NCBI GenBank assembly: GCA_015057615.1
Contig: SVEA01000092.1
Location: 1-36,176, forward strand
DNA length: 36,176 nucleotides
Direction: 5' to 3'
Origin: Lachnospiraceae bacterium
Lineage (GTDB): Bacteria > Bacillota > Clostridia > Lachnospirales > Lachnospiraceae
Shown one piece after another: positions 23,835 through 33,109 of this stretch; position 1 is the first letter of the stretch, and each line of letters opens with the position of its first letter. Made by a program: the position numbers and the translations under genes. The notes under the pieces were generated by a model. That model saw nothing but the letters and a program-made list of their open reading frames with translations, ran no database searches and was not told the DNA's origin.

Positions 23835-24980
23835 GTGAGAGGTGCTTTTTATACCGGGGAATACAGAAACATTTTTAAGGAATTGGGATTTACAGAAACT
23901 GAGATTGAGAAGAAAGTAGAGCAAGCTTATCAGACCATATTCTACGGTTCTAAGGAGGAACGCTTCTATCATGAACTTGGGGATGATATGGCTTATTTTG
24001 AGGATACCGGCAATCATGATGCAAGAACCGAAGGGATGTCCTACGGCATGATGATGTGTGTTCAGAGAGACTGGAAGAAGGAGTTTGACCGGCTGTGGAA
24101 ATTTGCGAAGACCTTCATGTGGATGGAGGATGGGGAAAACAGTGGATACTTTGCGTGGTCGGTTCAGGTAAACGGTACAAAGAATTCCTACGGTCCGGCA
24201 CCGGACGGGGAAGAATATTTTGCAATGGCTTTATTCTTTGCTTCGAATCGCTGGGGAGATGGGGAAGGTATTTATAATTATTCCAAAGAGGCAAGAGCAA
24301 TTCTTCATGAATGCATCCATAAAGGGGAGAATAAAACTCCAGGTCATCCTATGTGGGAGCCCTTCAATAAAATGATTAAGTTTGTACCAAACTGCGATTT
24401 TACGGACCCCTCCTATCATCTGCCGCATTTTTATGAGTTATTTGCTCTGTGGGCAAATAAAGAGGATCGGGAATTTTGGAAGGAGGCTGCTAAGGTCAGC
24501 AGAGAGTATCTTAAAAAGGTATGTCATCCGGTTACCGGACTGGCTCCAGAATATGCCCATTACGATGGAAAGCCTTATATGCGTGACCACCGGGAAAGAT
24601 ACTATAGTGACGCCTACCGGGTACCGGCTAATATCGGTCTGGATTATGCATGGTTTGCTGCGGATCCGTGGCAATGTGAATGTGCGGAGAAGATCCAGAG
24701 ATTTTTCTGCGATACCGTCAAAGGAAGAACGGATATGGTATATGAGCTGGACGGAACGGTTATTGAGGAAAAGGCGCTTCATCCGGTAGCGATCATTGCA
24801 ACGAATGCGCAGGCTTCTTTGGCGGGCAGCCGGGAACACTTCCCAAGCAGATACCAGAGGGAATGCGTGGAGCTGTTTTGGAATATCCCGCTTCGAAAGG
24901 GAGACCGGAGGTATTATGATAATTGCCTCTATCTCTTTGCTTTGCTGGCGTTAAGCGGAAACTATAGAATTTGGAAATAA
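23835..24980 (+). CDS. GH8 reducing-end xylose-releasing exo-oligoxylanase (381 aa)
   Basis: Glycoside hydrolase family 8, (alpha/alpha)6 barrel. The segment HDARTEGMSYGMMM holds the expected general acid Glu66. Other family motifs are GYFAWSV, APDGEEYFAMALFFA and SDAYRVPANIGLDYAW, with Asp in the last as the likely base region. There is no signal peptide, and the length fits the Rex-type enzymes (EC 3.2.1.156) that release xylose from the reducing end of xylo-oligosaccharides in the cytoplasm, rather than secreted endoglucanases or chitosanases of the family. Start is GTG 23835, with AGGAGG exactly 8 bases upstream. Together with xylR and xylB it suggests intracellular use of imported xylo-oligosaccharides. 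Confidence 0.9.
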   Translation: MRGAFYTGEYRNIFKELGFTETEIEKKVEQAYQTIFYGSKEERFYHELGDDMAYFEDTGNHDARTEGMSYGMMMCVQRDWKKEFDRLWKFAKTFMWMEDGENSGYFAWSVQVNGTKNSYGPAPDGEEYFAMALFFASNRWGDGEGIYNYSKEARAILHECIHKGENKTPGHPMWEPFNKMIKFVPNCDFTDPSYHLPHFYELFALWANKEDREFWKEAAKVSREYLKKVCHPVTGLAPEYAHYDGKPYMRDHRERYYSDAYRVPANIGLDYAWFAADPWQCECAEKIQRFFCDTVKGRTDMVYELDGTVIEEKALHPVAIIATNAQASLAGSREHFPSRYQRECVELFWNIPLRKGDRRYYDNCLYLFALLALSGNYRIWK

Positions 24981-24992
24981 CACATTAAATCT

Positions 24993-25027
24993 AGCGGCTG
25001 CTTTGCACTTGGGCAGCCGCTTTTTTT
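24993..25027 (+). terminator. Intrinsic terminator of the GH8 gene
   Basis: AGCGGCTGC (24993-25001) pairs with GCAGCCGCT (25013-25021), and a run of seven T starts at 25021. Confidence 0.93.
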
Positions 25028-25119
25028 GATTCGTGATAGGGAACAGGCTTGCCGGCTCATTTGGGTACGAAATGCCATCCTGTGATTCGCTTCCCAAACG
25101 CTATATCGAAAGATTGCTA

Positions 25120-25148
25120 TTGCAGTATTGTGGTTTCTCTGCTAAAAT
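25120..25148 (+). promoter_or_regulatory. Promoter of the acyltransferase gene
   Basis: TTGCAG (25120-25125) and TAAAAT (25143-25148) with 17-base spacing, 44 bases before the start codon. Confidence 0.55.
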
Positions 25149-25191
25149 CTAGTTGTTATAAATTGAATACTTTTCCAAGGAGTATAATGGA

Positions 25192-26235
25192 ATGCTTAAT
25201 ACCTTGATATCAGTAACTGACACAAAAGAGAAAACAAGGGATTACTTATTCGATAATGTCCGAGCAATTTTGATAACATTTGTCGTTTGGGGGCATCTTC
25301 TTACGTCGATGATTGAAGATGATCCTGTAATTCGGAGTATCTATTTTTTTATTTTCTTCTTTCACATGCCCGCAATGACCTTTGTATCGGGTTATTTTTC
25401 GAAAAATTTGGACAAAAACAGAGAAAAGGCATTTGAAACGATTCTGATGCCTTACTTAATTTTGAATTTTATGAACTATCTTTTCAAAATTTTTGTTATT
25501 GGGGAGAAATATTTTGGTTATCGTTTTTTAAAACCGACCTGGGGACTGTGGTATCTGCTGACCTTGTTTCTATGGAAATTCCTCCTGAAGGATTTGGTTA
25601 AAATTCGTTTTCTACTGCCGTTTAGCTTACTTCTTGGTATTCTAAGCGGATTTAGCGGGGAGTTTTCCGGCTATTTGGCACTTGGCAGAGCGGTATGCTT
25701 TTTTCCGTTTTTCCTTCTGGGGTATTACTGTAAGAAGGAGCATATAGAGAAGATAAAACGAATTCCTAAGATGATTTGCATTGTCGTCATTGCCGCAACT
25801 GCAGTAATATCGGTTTACGTTGTAAAAAAAGATTTATTTGATGAGACCTTCCTTTTCTTAAAGAGTCCCTATCCGAAAGAATCCAGGGTTACCTTCCTAT
25901 TATACCGGGTTATAATTTATGTCGTTGCGATTGCAATGACAATCGTAATTATAAATCTAACAAGCAGCAGGAAGAACTTCCTTTCCATGATCGGCGCCAA
26001 TACAATGACGGTTTATATCCTCCATCTGTTTACGGTACCGATCTTAGAGAAATTTGAGATATATAAAAACAATCCGATCCTATTTCTTCTTTATACAATA
26101 GGAGCAGCGATTCTAATTGTTTTTCTCTATTCTCTGCCGGCTGTGAAACGAACCTATGATTTGGTGATGGACAAGCTGGTTAGAATAATTCTAAGGAAGA
26201 GAATAGAGGATTCAAGATCAGAAAAATTGATGTAA
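25192..26235 (+). CDS. Acyltransferase-3 family membrane protein (347 aa)
   Basis: A polytopic protein with about ten membrane segments. It opens with FDNVRAILITFVVWGHLL, the conserved R-x(n)-H motif region of the acyltransferase 3 family, and continues with FFFHMPAMTFVSGYF. Family members O-acetylate cell-surface sugars or antibiotics. Start ATG 25192 follows AAGGAG by about 10 bases. The next gene, 86 bases on, is a wall-polymer glycosyl/glycerophospho-transferase, so modification of a surface glycopolymer is the likely role. Exact substrate and acyl donor are unknown. Confidence 0.85.
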   Translation: MLNTLISVTDTKEKTRDYLFDNVRAILITFVVWGHLLTSMIEDDPVIRSIYFFIFFFHMPAMTFVSGYFSKNLDKNREKAFETILMPYLILNFMNYLFKIFVIGEKYFGYRFLKPTWGLWYLLTLFLWKFLLKDLVKIRFLLPFSLLLGILSGFSGEFSGYLALGRAVCFFPFFLLGYYCKKEHIEKIKRIPKMICIVVIAATAVISVYVVKKDLFDETFLFLKSPYPKESRVTFLLYRVIIYVVAIAMTIVIINLTSSRKNFLSMIGANTMTVYILHLFTVPILEKFEIYKNNPILFLLYTIGAAILIVFLYSLPAVKRTYDLVMDKLVRIILRKRIEDSRSEKLM

Positions 26236-26321
26236 ATAAAGAAAGTCGAATTGGCTTTTTTGTATAGCAATACACAGCAGAAGAAAAAACCTGACTTCTG
26301 ACTGAGAAAGGCATAGGTGTT

Positions 26322-28670
26322 ATGGTGAAACTTAGTATAATCGTTCCCTTCCATAAGGGAATTCATTTTTTGGAGGATTGCTTTGAGAGTATTCGCGACC
26401 AAGGTATCGTTGATTACGAAACGATTCTGGTATTGGATCACTGCGATGAGGATCTTACACAGCTGATTAATGACTATTCGGATCTTAATATAACGGCAGT
26501 GGATTTGATGAAACCACAGCGTTTTAGTTATTCTTATACCGGTCAAAGCAAGGATGATTATAAGCAAAGTAAAAGTTACAGCGGTGTCGCTGCGGCTAGA
26601 AATGCCGGTTTTGATTCTGCTCAGGGAGATTATGTATATTTTCTGGATAGTGATGATTACATCCTAAACGGAACTTTGAAAATGATGCTAAAAGAGGCGG
26701 AAGAACAGAAAGCGGACTTCGTCTATGGCAGGAAGGCATCTACATGGTTTCGTAAGATGGTATTCTTAAATGAGATGGAAGAGCACAAGTGGGAAGGGCT
26801 CAAAGAGGAGCAGGATCCAGGTGGAGATACCGATACCGATGCAAAGACAGCGAAAGAGCAGGTCGAGATACGAAGGATTGAAAAGAGCTTCGAAGAGAAT
26901 TATAAAGAAGAGCAGAGTGCGGCAATCGGTAAGCCGGAGGCTTACTATCATTTGTTTGTTGCAAGGAAAGGTCTTGCCAATGTATCTGTCCTTGGCATTA
27001 TGTTCCGCCGCAGCTTTTTAAAAGACTATAATATCCGCTTTGATGAGGATTTCTGTTTTTACTCGGATACCATGTTTATGGTACAGGCATTGAAGCAGGT
27101 AACGTCTGCTTTTTATGTTGAGGAAGCGGTCTATGTAAAAAGAAGGCACAATGACCCGATCCATTTTCCAGCACTTTCTCAATCCAAGACAGAGAATCGG
27201 TTTGAAGAGCATATCTTAGCCTATCAGGAGGCAAGAAAATATACAAACTCAAAGGATGTTATAAGACAGTACTTGGAGATGAAGCTGATCATCTACTTCG
27301 TATACACTTATGCACCCGGTCTTCGAAGGAGCGAGAAAGAGATCTGGCATACGAGGTATTTTCAGATTATGCGGGATTGTATGAAAGAGGTTGATCCGGA
27401 AATAATCCGCTCGTTGAGAAAATACAAGAAATCCATGGTTCGTGCCTTGCTGAAAGGAAGTACAAAACGAGTTACCCTTCTTGTGACACTTCATCTGGCA
27501 GTTAGAAAACTAAAGAAAATTAGGAAGAATAAGCGGGTATTCGCTTATCATTTATACCATAAATTTTTTACGAAGATGCCAATCAAAGAAAACTATGTCC
27601 TGTGCGAAAGCTTTTTCGGTAAGAGTTATTCGGACAGTCCAAAGTATATCTATGAATATCTTTGCAAAAATGAACCCGGAAAATATAAATTTATCTGGGT
27701 AATCAATAAGAAAACTTATATACCCTATCATCCGATTAAGGTAAAACGGTTCAGTATAAGGTACTGCTACTATATGGCAGTCTGTAAGTATAATGTGTTC
27801 AATGTCAGGCAGCCGGAGTGGGTACGCAAGAGAAAGGGAAATATTTTCTTAGAAACCTGGCATGGGACTCCGCTCAAGAAATTGGTATTCGACCAGGAAG
27901 AGGTTATGGGAGCCTCTCCGCTGTATAAGGCGCAATTTTATAAGCAATCCAGAGTATGGGATTTCCTGGTTTCGGCGAATCATTTTTCAACGGAAGCCTT
28001 TCAGAGCGCCTTTTTATTTGATAAGGAGATATTGGAATACGGTTATCCGAGGAATGATATCTTACATAAGGAAAATAAAGAGGAAATTGCGGCTAAGATC
28101 CGAAGAAAGCTAAAGATACCAGAGGGGAAAAAGACGATTCTCTATGCTCCTACCTGGCGGGATGATGAATACTACGGCAGGGGCAAGTATAAGTTCGCCC
28201 TGCATCTTGATCTACGCTTACTAAAGAAGGAGTTGGGGAAGGATTATGTGGTACTGCTGCGTACGCACTACTTTATTGCGGATTCCCTGGATGTTACCGG
28301 TGTCGAGGATTTTGCAATCAATGTAAGCAAGTACGATGATATCTCAGAGCTTTATCTGGTTTCGGATATGCTGATTACGGATTATTCCTCGGTGTTCTTT
28401 GATTTTGCCAATTTAAAGCGACCGATTCTGTTCTACACTTACGATTTGGATAAATACCGTGATATGATTCGCGGATTCTACCTGGATATTGAGACGGAAG
28501 TGCCCGGGCCGCTGCTCTATACGAACGAAGAAGTCGTCGAGGCGATTAAGCAGATCGATCATATTTCGGAAGAATATCAAGAGAAATATGATGCATTCTA
28601 TGAACGTTTCTGTAGTTTGGAGGACGGACATGCGGCAGAGAAGGTAGCGAAAAAGGTATTTCAATTATAA
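26322..28670 (+). CDS. GT2 glycosyltransferase / CDP-glycerol glycerophosphotransferase fusion (782 aa)
   Basis: Residues 1 to about 125 are a family 2 glycosyltransferase: VKLSIIVPFHKG, AARNAGFDSAQGDYVYFLDSDD. A highly charged insert lies at about 150-205. From about 425 to the end is a TagB/TagF-type domain: CESFFGKSYSDSPKYIYEYL, FLETWHGTPLKKL, ILYAPTWRDDEY, LLRTHYF and ITDYSSVFFDFA. This domain transfers glycerol-phosphate (or ribitol-phosphate) from the CDP-activated form to a growing wall teichoic-acid-like polymer at the inner membrane face. The fusion predicts a bifunctional enzyme adding a sugar and a polyol-phosphate. It is likely co-transcribed with the upstream acyltransferase. Start ATG 26322; the ribosome binding site is modest (AAAGG). 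Confidence 0.88.
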   Translation: MVKLSIIVPFHKGIHFLEDCFESIRDQGIVDYETILVLDHCDEDLTQLINDYSDLNITAVDLMKPQRFSYSYTGQSKDDYKQSKSYSGVAAARNAGFDSAQGDYVYFLDSDDYILNGTLKMMLKEAEEQKADFVYGRKASTWFRKMVFLNEMEEHKWEGLKEEQDPGGDTDTDAKTAKEQVEIRRIEKSFEENYKEEQSAAIGKPEAYYHLFVARKGLANVSVLGIMFRRSFLKDYNIRFDEDFCFYSDTMFMVQALKQVTSAFYVEEAVYVKRRHNDPIHFPALSQSKTENRFEEHILAYQEARKYTNSKDVIRQYLEMKLIIYFVYTYAPGLRRSEKEIWHTRYFQIMRDCMKEVDPEIIRSLRKYKKSMVRALLKGSTKRVTLLVTLHLAVRKLKKIRKNKRVFAYHLYHKFFTKMPIKENYVLCESFFGKSYSDSPKYIYEYLCKNEPGKYKFIWVINKKTYIPYHPIKVKRFSIRYCYYMAVCKYNVFNVRQPEWVRKRKGNIFLETWHGTPLKKLVFDQEEVMGASPLYKAQFYKQSRVWDFLVSANHFSTEAFQSAFLFDKEILEYGYPRNDILHKENKEEIAAKIRRKLKIPEGKKTILYAPTWRDDEYYGRGKYKFALHLDLRLLKKELGKDYVVLLRTHYFIADSLDVTGVEDFAINVSKYDDISELYLVSDMLITDYSSVFFDFANLKRPILFYTYDLDKYRDMIRGFYLDIETEVPGPLLYTNEEVVEAIKQIDHISEEYQEKYDAFYERFCSLEDGHAAEKVAKKVFQL

Positions 28671-28733
28671 GAGGGGAATACAATCAGTCGAATGGGGAAT
28701 ACGTCTGGTTTTTCACGGGTTTACCGCATAATG

Positions 28734-28796
28734 TTGCACAAATGTATGGATTGCGGCTTAAAATTGTGCAAACAGACAAAATAATACTATTTTGTC
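28734..28796. promoter_or_regulatory. Inverted repeats upstream of purC
   Basis: Two symmetric elements: TTGCACAA (28734-28741) with TTGTGCAA (28764-28771), and a compact hairpin GACAAAATA-atac-TATTTTGTC (28775-28796). The second may terminate the preceding transcript. The first could be an operator. No guanine riboswitch or Bacillus-type PUR box was recognised. Confidence 0.4.
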
Positions 28797-28815
28797 GCTA
28801 TTCATAAAATAACGG

Positions 28816-28843
28816 TTGCCATATAACTTTATTTCATTATAAT
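28816..28843 (+). promoter_or_regulatory. Promoter of the purC-purF-purB genes
   Basis: TTGCCA (28816-28821) and a perfect TATAAT (28838-28843) separated by 16 bases, about 70 bases before the purC start. Confidence 0.65.
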
Positions 28844-28911
28844 AAAAGGGTAACGTACAGTCATATTAAGTGTTATTTAAGATAATAATAAAAGGATGGG
28901 TGACAGTTGCA

Positions 28912-29619
28912 ATGAAGAAAATGGATATGCTATATGAAGGAAAAGCAAAAAGAGTATATGCAACCGATGTGGAAGATGTCGTGATCGTAGATTATAAGGA
29001 CGACGCTACTGCATTTAACGGCTTAAAGAAAGGAACCATACTAGGGAAGGGCGTTGTGAATAATAAAATGTCCAACCATCTTTTTCAACTTCTTGAGAAG
29101 GAAGGGGTACCGACTCATTATATAGAAGAATTAAGCGACCGTGAAACTGCGGTTAAGAAGGTTGAAATTGTTCCATTGGAAGTCATTGTAAGAAATATAT
29201 CAGCAGGAAGCTTTGCTAAGAAACTCGGAATTGAGGAAGGCAGGAAGCTGATCGCTCCCACTCTGGAATTTTCCTATAAAGATGACGCTTTGGGCGATCC
29301 TATGATCAATGACTACTATGCAATTGCGATAGGGGCTGCTACCAGAGAAGAAATCAACCGGCTTACAGAACTGGCATTTAAGATCAATGAGGTTCTGTGT
29401 AGTTATTTTGCAAAATGTGGAATCGAGTTAGTCGATTTTAAAGTAGAATTCGGAAGATATAAGGGACAGATTGTTCTTGCGGATGAGATTTCTCCGGATA
29501 CCTGCCGGCTTTGGGATATTAAAACGCATGATAAACTTGACAAAGACCGTTTTCGCAGGGATCTTGGAAATGTAGAGGGTGCTTATCAGGAAGTATTTAA
29601 AAGGTTAGGAATTCAATAA
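28912..29619 (+). CDS. purC: SAICAR synthetase (235 aa)
   Basis: It catalyses ATP-dependent joining of aspartate to CAIR in purine synthesis. The N-terminal [11 protein letters not shown] phosphate-binding segment, [17 protein letters not shown], the signature [14 protein letters not shown] and DFKVEFGR are all present. The 235-residue length is typical for the bacterial enzyme. Start ATG 28912 is chosen for length; a GTG at 28900 is in frame but too close to AAAGGA. purF and purB follow in the same direction. Confidence 0.96.
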   Translation: MKKMDMLYEGKAKRVYATDVEDVVIVDYKDDATAFNGLKKGTILGKGVVNNKMSNHLFQLLEKEGVPTHYIEELSDRETAVKKVEIVPLEVIVRNISAGSFAKKLGIEEGRKLIAPTLEFSYKDDALGDPMINDYYAIAIGAATREEINRLTELAFKINEVLCSYFAKCGIELVDFKVEFGRYKGQIVLADEISPDTCRLWDIKTHDKLDKDRFRRDLGNVEGAYQEVFKRLGIQ

Positions 29620-29628
29620 TGAATCTAT

Positions 29629-29750
29629 GGGGCTGTTTCCAAAGTTTTCTGTCACGGAAGAGAATCCTGGGCGCGGATATCTTATACTTTGATATTGCGT
29701 GGCTTTTGTGAGGTTTTTATGTGATAGTGAAAGGATTTTGGAGCAGCCTC
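29629..29750. repeat. 122-bp inverted-repeat element (MITE-like) between purC and purF
   Basis: GGGGCTGTTTCCAAAG at 29629 is an inverted copy of the right end TTTTGGAGCAGCCTC (29736-29750), whose complement reads GAGGCTGCTCCAAAA. The ends resemble insertion-sequence termini, and the interior has no ORF. It could be a non-autonomous element or a large intra-operon hairpin. No target duplication was seen. Confidence 0.5.
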
Positions 29751-29790
29751 TTGCTTATTTACAGTTGATAATTTGAGAGGATGGATACGC

Positions 29791-31224
29791 ATGCAATTTG
29801 AAAACAACAGTTATACTCCCGGGCTGCATGAGGAATGCGGTATTTTTGGAGTCTATGATTGCGATGGAAAGGATGTTGCTTCCACGATTTATTATGGCTT
29901 ATTTGCACTCCAGCATAGAGGTCAGGAAAGCTGCGGAATTGCGGTCAGTGATACCCATGGTCCCATGGGAATGGTAAAATCTCATAAGGGAATGGGATTG
30001 GTAAGTGAAGTATTTTCACCGGAAAATGTGGAAGCCTTAAAGGGGAATATCGGCGTGGGACATGTCCGTTATTCCACAGCGGGGGAGAGTGCTATCGAGA
30101 ACACACAGCCGCTGGTATTAAACTATGCCAAAGGTACCCTTGCTTTAGCACATAACGGAAACCTGGTAAATACACCGGAGCTGAAAGAGGAGCTGGAATA
30201 CACCGGTGCAATCTTTCAGACAACGATTGATACCGAAGTTATTGCCTATCATATCGCCAGAGAGAGGCTACATGTAGAAACCATTGAGGAAGCGGTTGTA
30301 AGGGCGATGCAGAAGCTGAGCGGAGCCTACTCCTTAGCAATCATGAGTCCGCGAAAACTAATCGGTGCCAGAGATCCCCTCGGATTTCATCCGCTGGTTA
30401 TTGGCAAAAGAGGGAATGCTTATATCATAGCCTCCGAAACGGCGGCGCTCAATGCGGTAGATGCGGAATTTATCCGTGATGTACTGCCTGGTGAAGTTGT
30501 TATGATTAATGAAGACGGAATCCATTCGGACACCTCCCTATGCCAATCGAAGAAAGCAAGATGTATCTTCGAATATATCTACTTTGCAAGACCGGATACC
30601 CATATAGACGGAATCAGCGTATACAACTCTCGAATTATGGCGGGAAGAATTCTGGCACAGACCCATCCAGTTGAGGCGGATGTTGTCGTAGGAGTGCCGG
30701 ATTCCGGTAATGCCGCTGCACTTGGGTTTGCATTGGAATCCGGAATCCCATTTGGCATGGCGTTTGTTAAGAACAGCTATGTCGGCCGTACCTTTATTAA
30801 ACCGAAGCAATCCATGCGGGTATCCAGTGTGCGGATCAAATTAAATGTTCTTCCCGAAGTTATCGCAGGCAAACGGGTCGTCATGATCGATGATTCTATC
30901 GTACGTGGTACGACGAGCGCCAACCTCGTGAAGATGTTAAAAAAGGCAGGAGCTACCCAGGTACATGTTCGTATCAGTTCGCCGCCATTTTTAAATCCAT
31001 GCTATTTCGGAACGGATATTCCTACCGGAGATCAATTGATTGCCCGCCACAATAGCGTGGAACAGATCAAAGATATGATCGGTGCGGATTCCTTAGGCTA
31101 CCTTTCCGTGGACCGGCTGAGTGATTTGGTTGCCGGAGATGATGGCTATTGTGATGCCTGCTTCACCGGGAACTACCCGATCGATCCGCCCAAGGGAAAT
31201 ATCCGCGGAGAGCATGATGTATAA
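29791..31224 (+). CDS. purF: Amidophosphoribosyltransferase (477 aa)
   Basis: First committed enzyme of purine synthesis: PRPP plus glutamine gives phosphoribosylamine. A short propeptide precedes ECGIFGVYD, whose Cys is the N-terminal nucleophile after processing. HRGQESCGIA, GHVRYSTAG and AHNGNLVN mark the glutaminase half. VVMIDDSIVRGTTS is the PRPP-binding loop. CDACFTGNYP near the end gives two ligands of the oxygen-sensitive [4Fe-4S] cluster of the Bacillus-type enzyme. Start ATG 29791 has AGAGG 10 bases upstream; an in-frame TTG at 29773 is less likely. Confidence 0.97.
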   Translation: MQFENNSYTPGLHEECGIFGVYDCDGKDVASTIYYGLFALQHRGQESCGIAVSDTHGPMGMVKSHKGMGLVSEVFSPENVEALKGNIGVGHVRYSTAGESAIENTQPLVLNYAKGTLALAHNGNLVNTPELKEELEYTGAIFQTTIDTEVIAYHIARERLHVETIEEAVVRAMQKLSGAYSLAIMSPRKLIGARDPLGFHPLVIGKRGNAYIIASETAALNAVDAEFIRDVLPGEVVMINEDGIHSDTSLCQSKKARCIFEYIYFARPDTHIDGISVYNSRIMAGRILAQTHPVEADVVVGVPDSGNAAALGFALESGIPFGMAFVKNSYVGRTFIKPKQSMRVSSVRIKLNVLPEVIAGKRVVMIDDSIVRGTTSANLVKMLKKAGATQVHVRISSPPFLNPCYFGTDIPTGDQLIARHNSVEQIKDMIGADSLGYLSVDRLSDLVAGDDGYCDACFTGNYPIDPPKGNIRGEHDV

Positions 31225-31243
31225 ATAATAACAACGGACGATT

Positions 31244-31564
31244 GATTCAAGTGTCAAAACCGATTTATAAAAAGGGCTTCATCAATTTGCGCAATTTATG
31301 CATTGATAAGTAATAGGAAACAAACTCCATTCGCAACACATTGTTCCGCAAAGCGCTGTAAAACGTAGCGCAAAGCATTACAAAAATCGCAATACTTGGA
31401 TTGAAGTACGTAGTGGTACTTAAGACCACAAAAATACGTGATCTAAGTACCAACGACTTCAAATAGTTGCGCATTAAAATATTGTTTCCTATTACTTGAG
31501 TTTTACCTTGATTTGTGCAAAGTGATGAATACGCTTCGTTAGGAAAGTTTTTGACACTCAAATC
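31244..31564. repeat. MITE-like palindromic element, copy 2 (about 321 bp)
   Basis: It runs from GATTCAAGTGTCAAAACC to TTTTTGACACTCAAATC, which are inverted copies. It shares with copy 1 (13827-14107) the CTTCATCAATTTGC left arm, the CAACACATTGTT, TACTTGG-TTGAAGTACGTA and CCAACGACTTCAAA-AGTTG centre, and the TGATTTGTGCAAA right arm. It carries an extra internal segment of about 30 bases (AAAGCGCTGTAAAACGTAGC). It lies between purF and purB. Confidence 0.7.
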
Positions 31565-31601
31565 AAGATTGATACCTTGAGAGGAGGAAATTAGCAGGGG
31601 A

Positions 31602-33077
31602 ATGGTTGATCCAATTCTTCTGCAAGCTGCTATGAGTAACGATAAAAGTAACGACAAATATATAAGTCCTTTATCCGAGCGTTATTCCGGTAAAGAAATG
31701 CAACATATCTTTTCCCCCGATCGGAAGTTCAGAACTTGGCGAAAGCTCTGGATCGCACTTGCCGAGAGTGAGAGAGAACTGGGGCTGAATATCACAGAGG
31801 AACAGATCGCAGAGTTAAAAGCCTATCAGGAGGATATTAATTATGATGTGGCGAAGGCAAGGGAGGCAGAGGTTCGTCATGATGTTATGTCCCATGTCTA
31901 TGCCTATGGTATGCAATGCCCGAAGGCGAAGGGAATCATCCACTTGGGAGCGACTTCCTGCTATGTCGGTGATAATACCGATATCATAGTGATGACGGAT
32001 GCGCTGAAACTGGTTAGAACAAAGCTAATTAATGTCATGGCAAAACTTTCCGAATTTGCTTTGGAGAATAAAGCATTGCCTACGCTGGCATTCACCCATT
32101 TTCAGCCGGCACAGCCGACTACCGTAGGTAAGCGGGCAGCTCTGTGGCTGATGGAACTAAAGCTGGATTATGATGATATTAATTATTGTATTGACAGTAT
32201 GCGTCTGCTGGGCTCCAAAGGAACCACAGGAACCCAGGCAAGCTTTCTGGAGCTTTTTGACGGCGATCACGAAAAAGTAAAGCAGTTAGATCAAAAAATT
32301 GCAGAAAAGATGGGATTTGCAGGGTGCTATCCGGTATCCGGACAGACCTATTCCAGAAAAGTGGATACCAGGGTACTAAATGTACTTGCGGGAATTGCTG
32401 CCAGTGCGCATAAGTTCTCCAATGACATTCGTTTGCTGCAGCATCTAAAGGAAGTGGAAGAGCCCTTTGAGAAGCATCAGATTGGTTCCTCTGCCATGGC
32501 TTATAAGAGAAATCCCATGCGCAGTGAAAGAATTGCTTCCCTAGCCAATTATGTGATTGCGGATGCATTAAATCCTGCCATTACTTCGTCGACCCAATGG
32601 TTTGAAAGAACGCTGGATGATTCGGCAAATAAGAGAATCAGTATCCCGGAGGCTTTCCTTGCGGTGGATGGAATCCTCGATCTATACTTAAATATTGTGG
32701 ACGGTCTTGTTGTGTATCCGAAGGTAATTGAGAAGCATTTGATGCAGGAGCTTCCATTTATGGCAACGGAAAATATTATGATGGATGCCGTAAAAGCAGG
32801 CGGTGACCGGCAAGAGCTTCATGAAAAGATCCGCGTCCTTTCCATGGAAGCTGGAAAGAATGTCAAGGAAAAGGGTCTGGATAATAATCTGCTGGAGCTG
32901 ATTGGGGCAGATCCTGCTTTCAACATGACGCTGGAGGAGTTAAAGAAATCTATGAATCCATCCCGATATACCGGACGGGCGAAGGAGCAGACCGAAGAGT
33001 TTATTGTGGAGGTAATACAACCGATCCTGAAGGAAAATAAAGACCTTCTTGGATTATCGGCAGATATTAAGGTCTGA
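31602..33077 (+). CDS. purB: Adenylosuccinate lyase (491 aa)
   Basis: It cleaves SAICAR to AICAR and adenylosuccinate to AMP. The fumarase/ASL-superfamily signature SSAMAYKRNPMRSER is present, with GATSCYVGDNTD and TFQPAQPTT-like (AFTHFQPAQPTTVGKR) active-site segments. It belongs to the longer, eukaryote-like ADSL subgroup (about 480 residues) common in clostridia. Start: GGAGG lies 16 bases before ATG 31602, with AGGGGA immediately adjacent. ATG 31632 (MSNDKSNDK) is in frame and also plausible but lacks a site. A MITE copy occupies the gap to purF, so translation and transcription must pass a long hairpin. Confidence 0.95.
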   Translation: MVDPILLQAAMSNDKSNDKYISPLSERYSGKEMQHIFSPDRKFRTWRKLWIALAESERELGLNITEEQIAELKAYQEDINYDVAKAREAEVRHDVMSHVYAYGMQCPKAKGIIHLGATSCYVGDNTDIIVMTDALKLVRTKLINVMAKLSEFALENKALPTLAFTHFQPAQPTTVGKRAALWLMELKLDYDDINYCIDSMRLLGSKGTTGTQASFLELFDGDHEKVKQLDQKIAEKMGFAGCYPVSGQTYSRKVDTRVLNVLAGIAASAHKFSNDIRLLQHLKEVEEPFEKHQIGSSAMAYKRNPMRSERIASLANYVIADALNPAITSSTQWFERTLDDSANKRISIPEAFLAVDGILDLYLNIVDGLVVYPKVIEKHLMQELPFMATENIMMDAVKAGGDRQELHEKIRVLSMEAGKNVKEKGLDNNLLELIGADPAFNMTLEELKKSMNPSRYTGRAKEQTEEFIVEVIQPILKENKDLLGLSADIKV

Positions 33078-33109
33078 ATATAAATACGATTTGTTTCCTG
33101 TGTTTCCCA

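Noticed and set aside
24095-24839. Several open frames on both strands inside the GH8 gene
   Set aside because: All are shadows of a strongly conserved enzyme and none has its own ribosome binding site.
28671-28911. Guanine riboswitch or Bacillus-type PurR box upstream of purC
   Set aside because: Neither the purine riboswitch core nor paired CGAAC-type PUR boxes could be found; only inverted repeats and a promoter are visible.
13827-31564. CRISPR or other tandem repeat array
   Set aside because: The repeats are dispersed, palindromic and about 300 bp long, with no regular short spacers and no cas genes.
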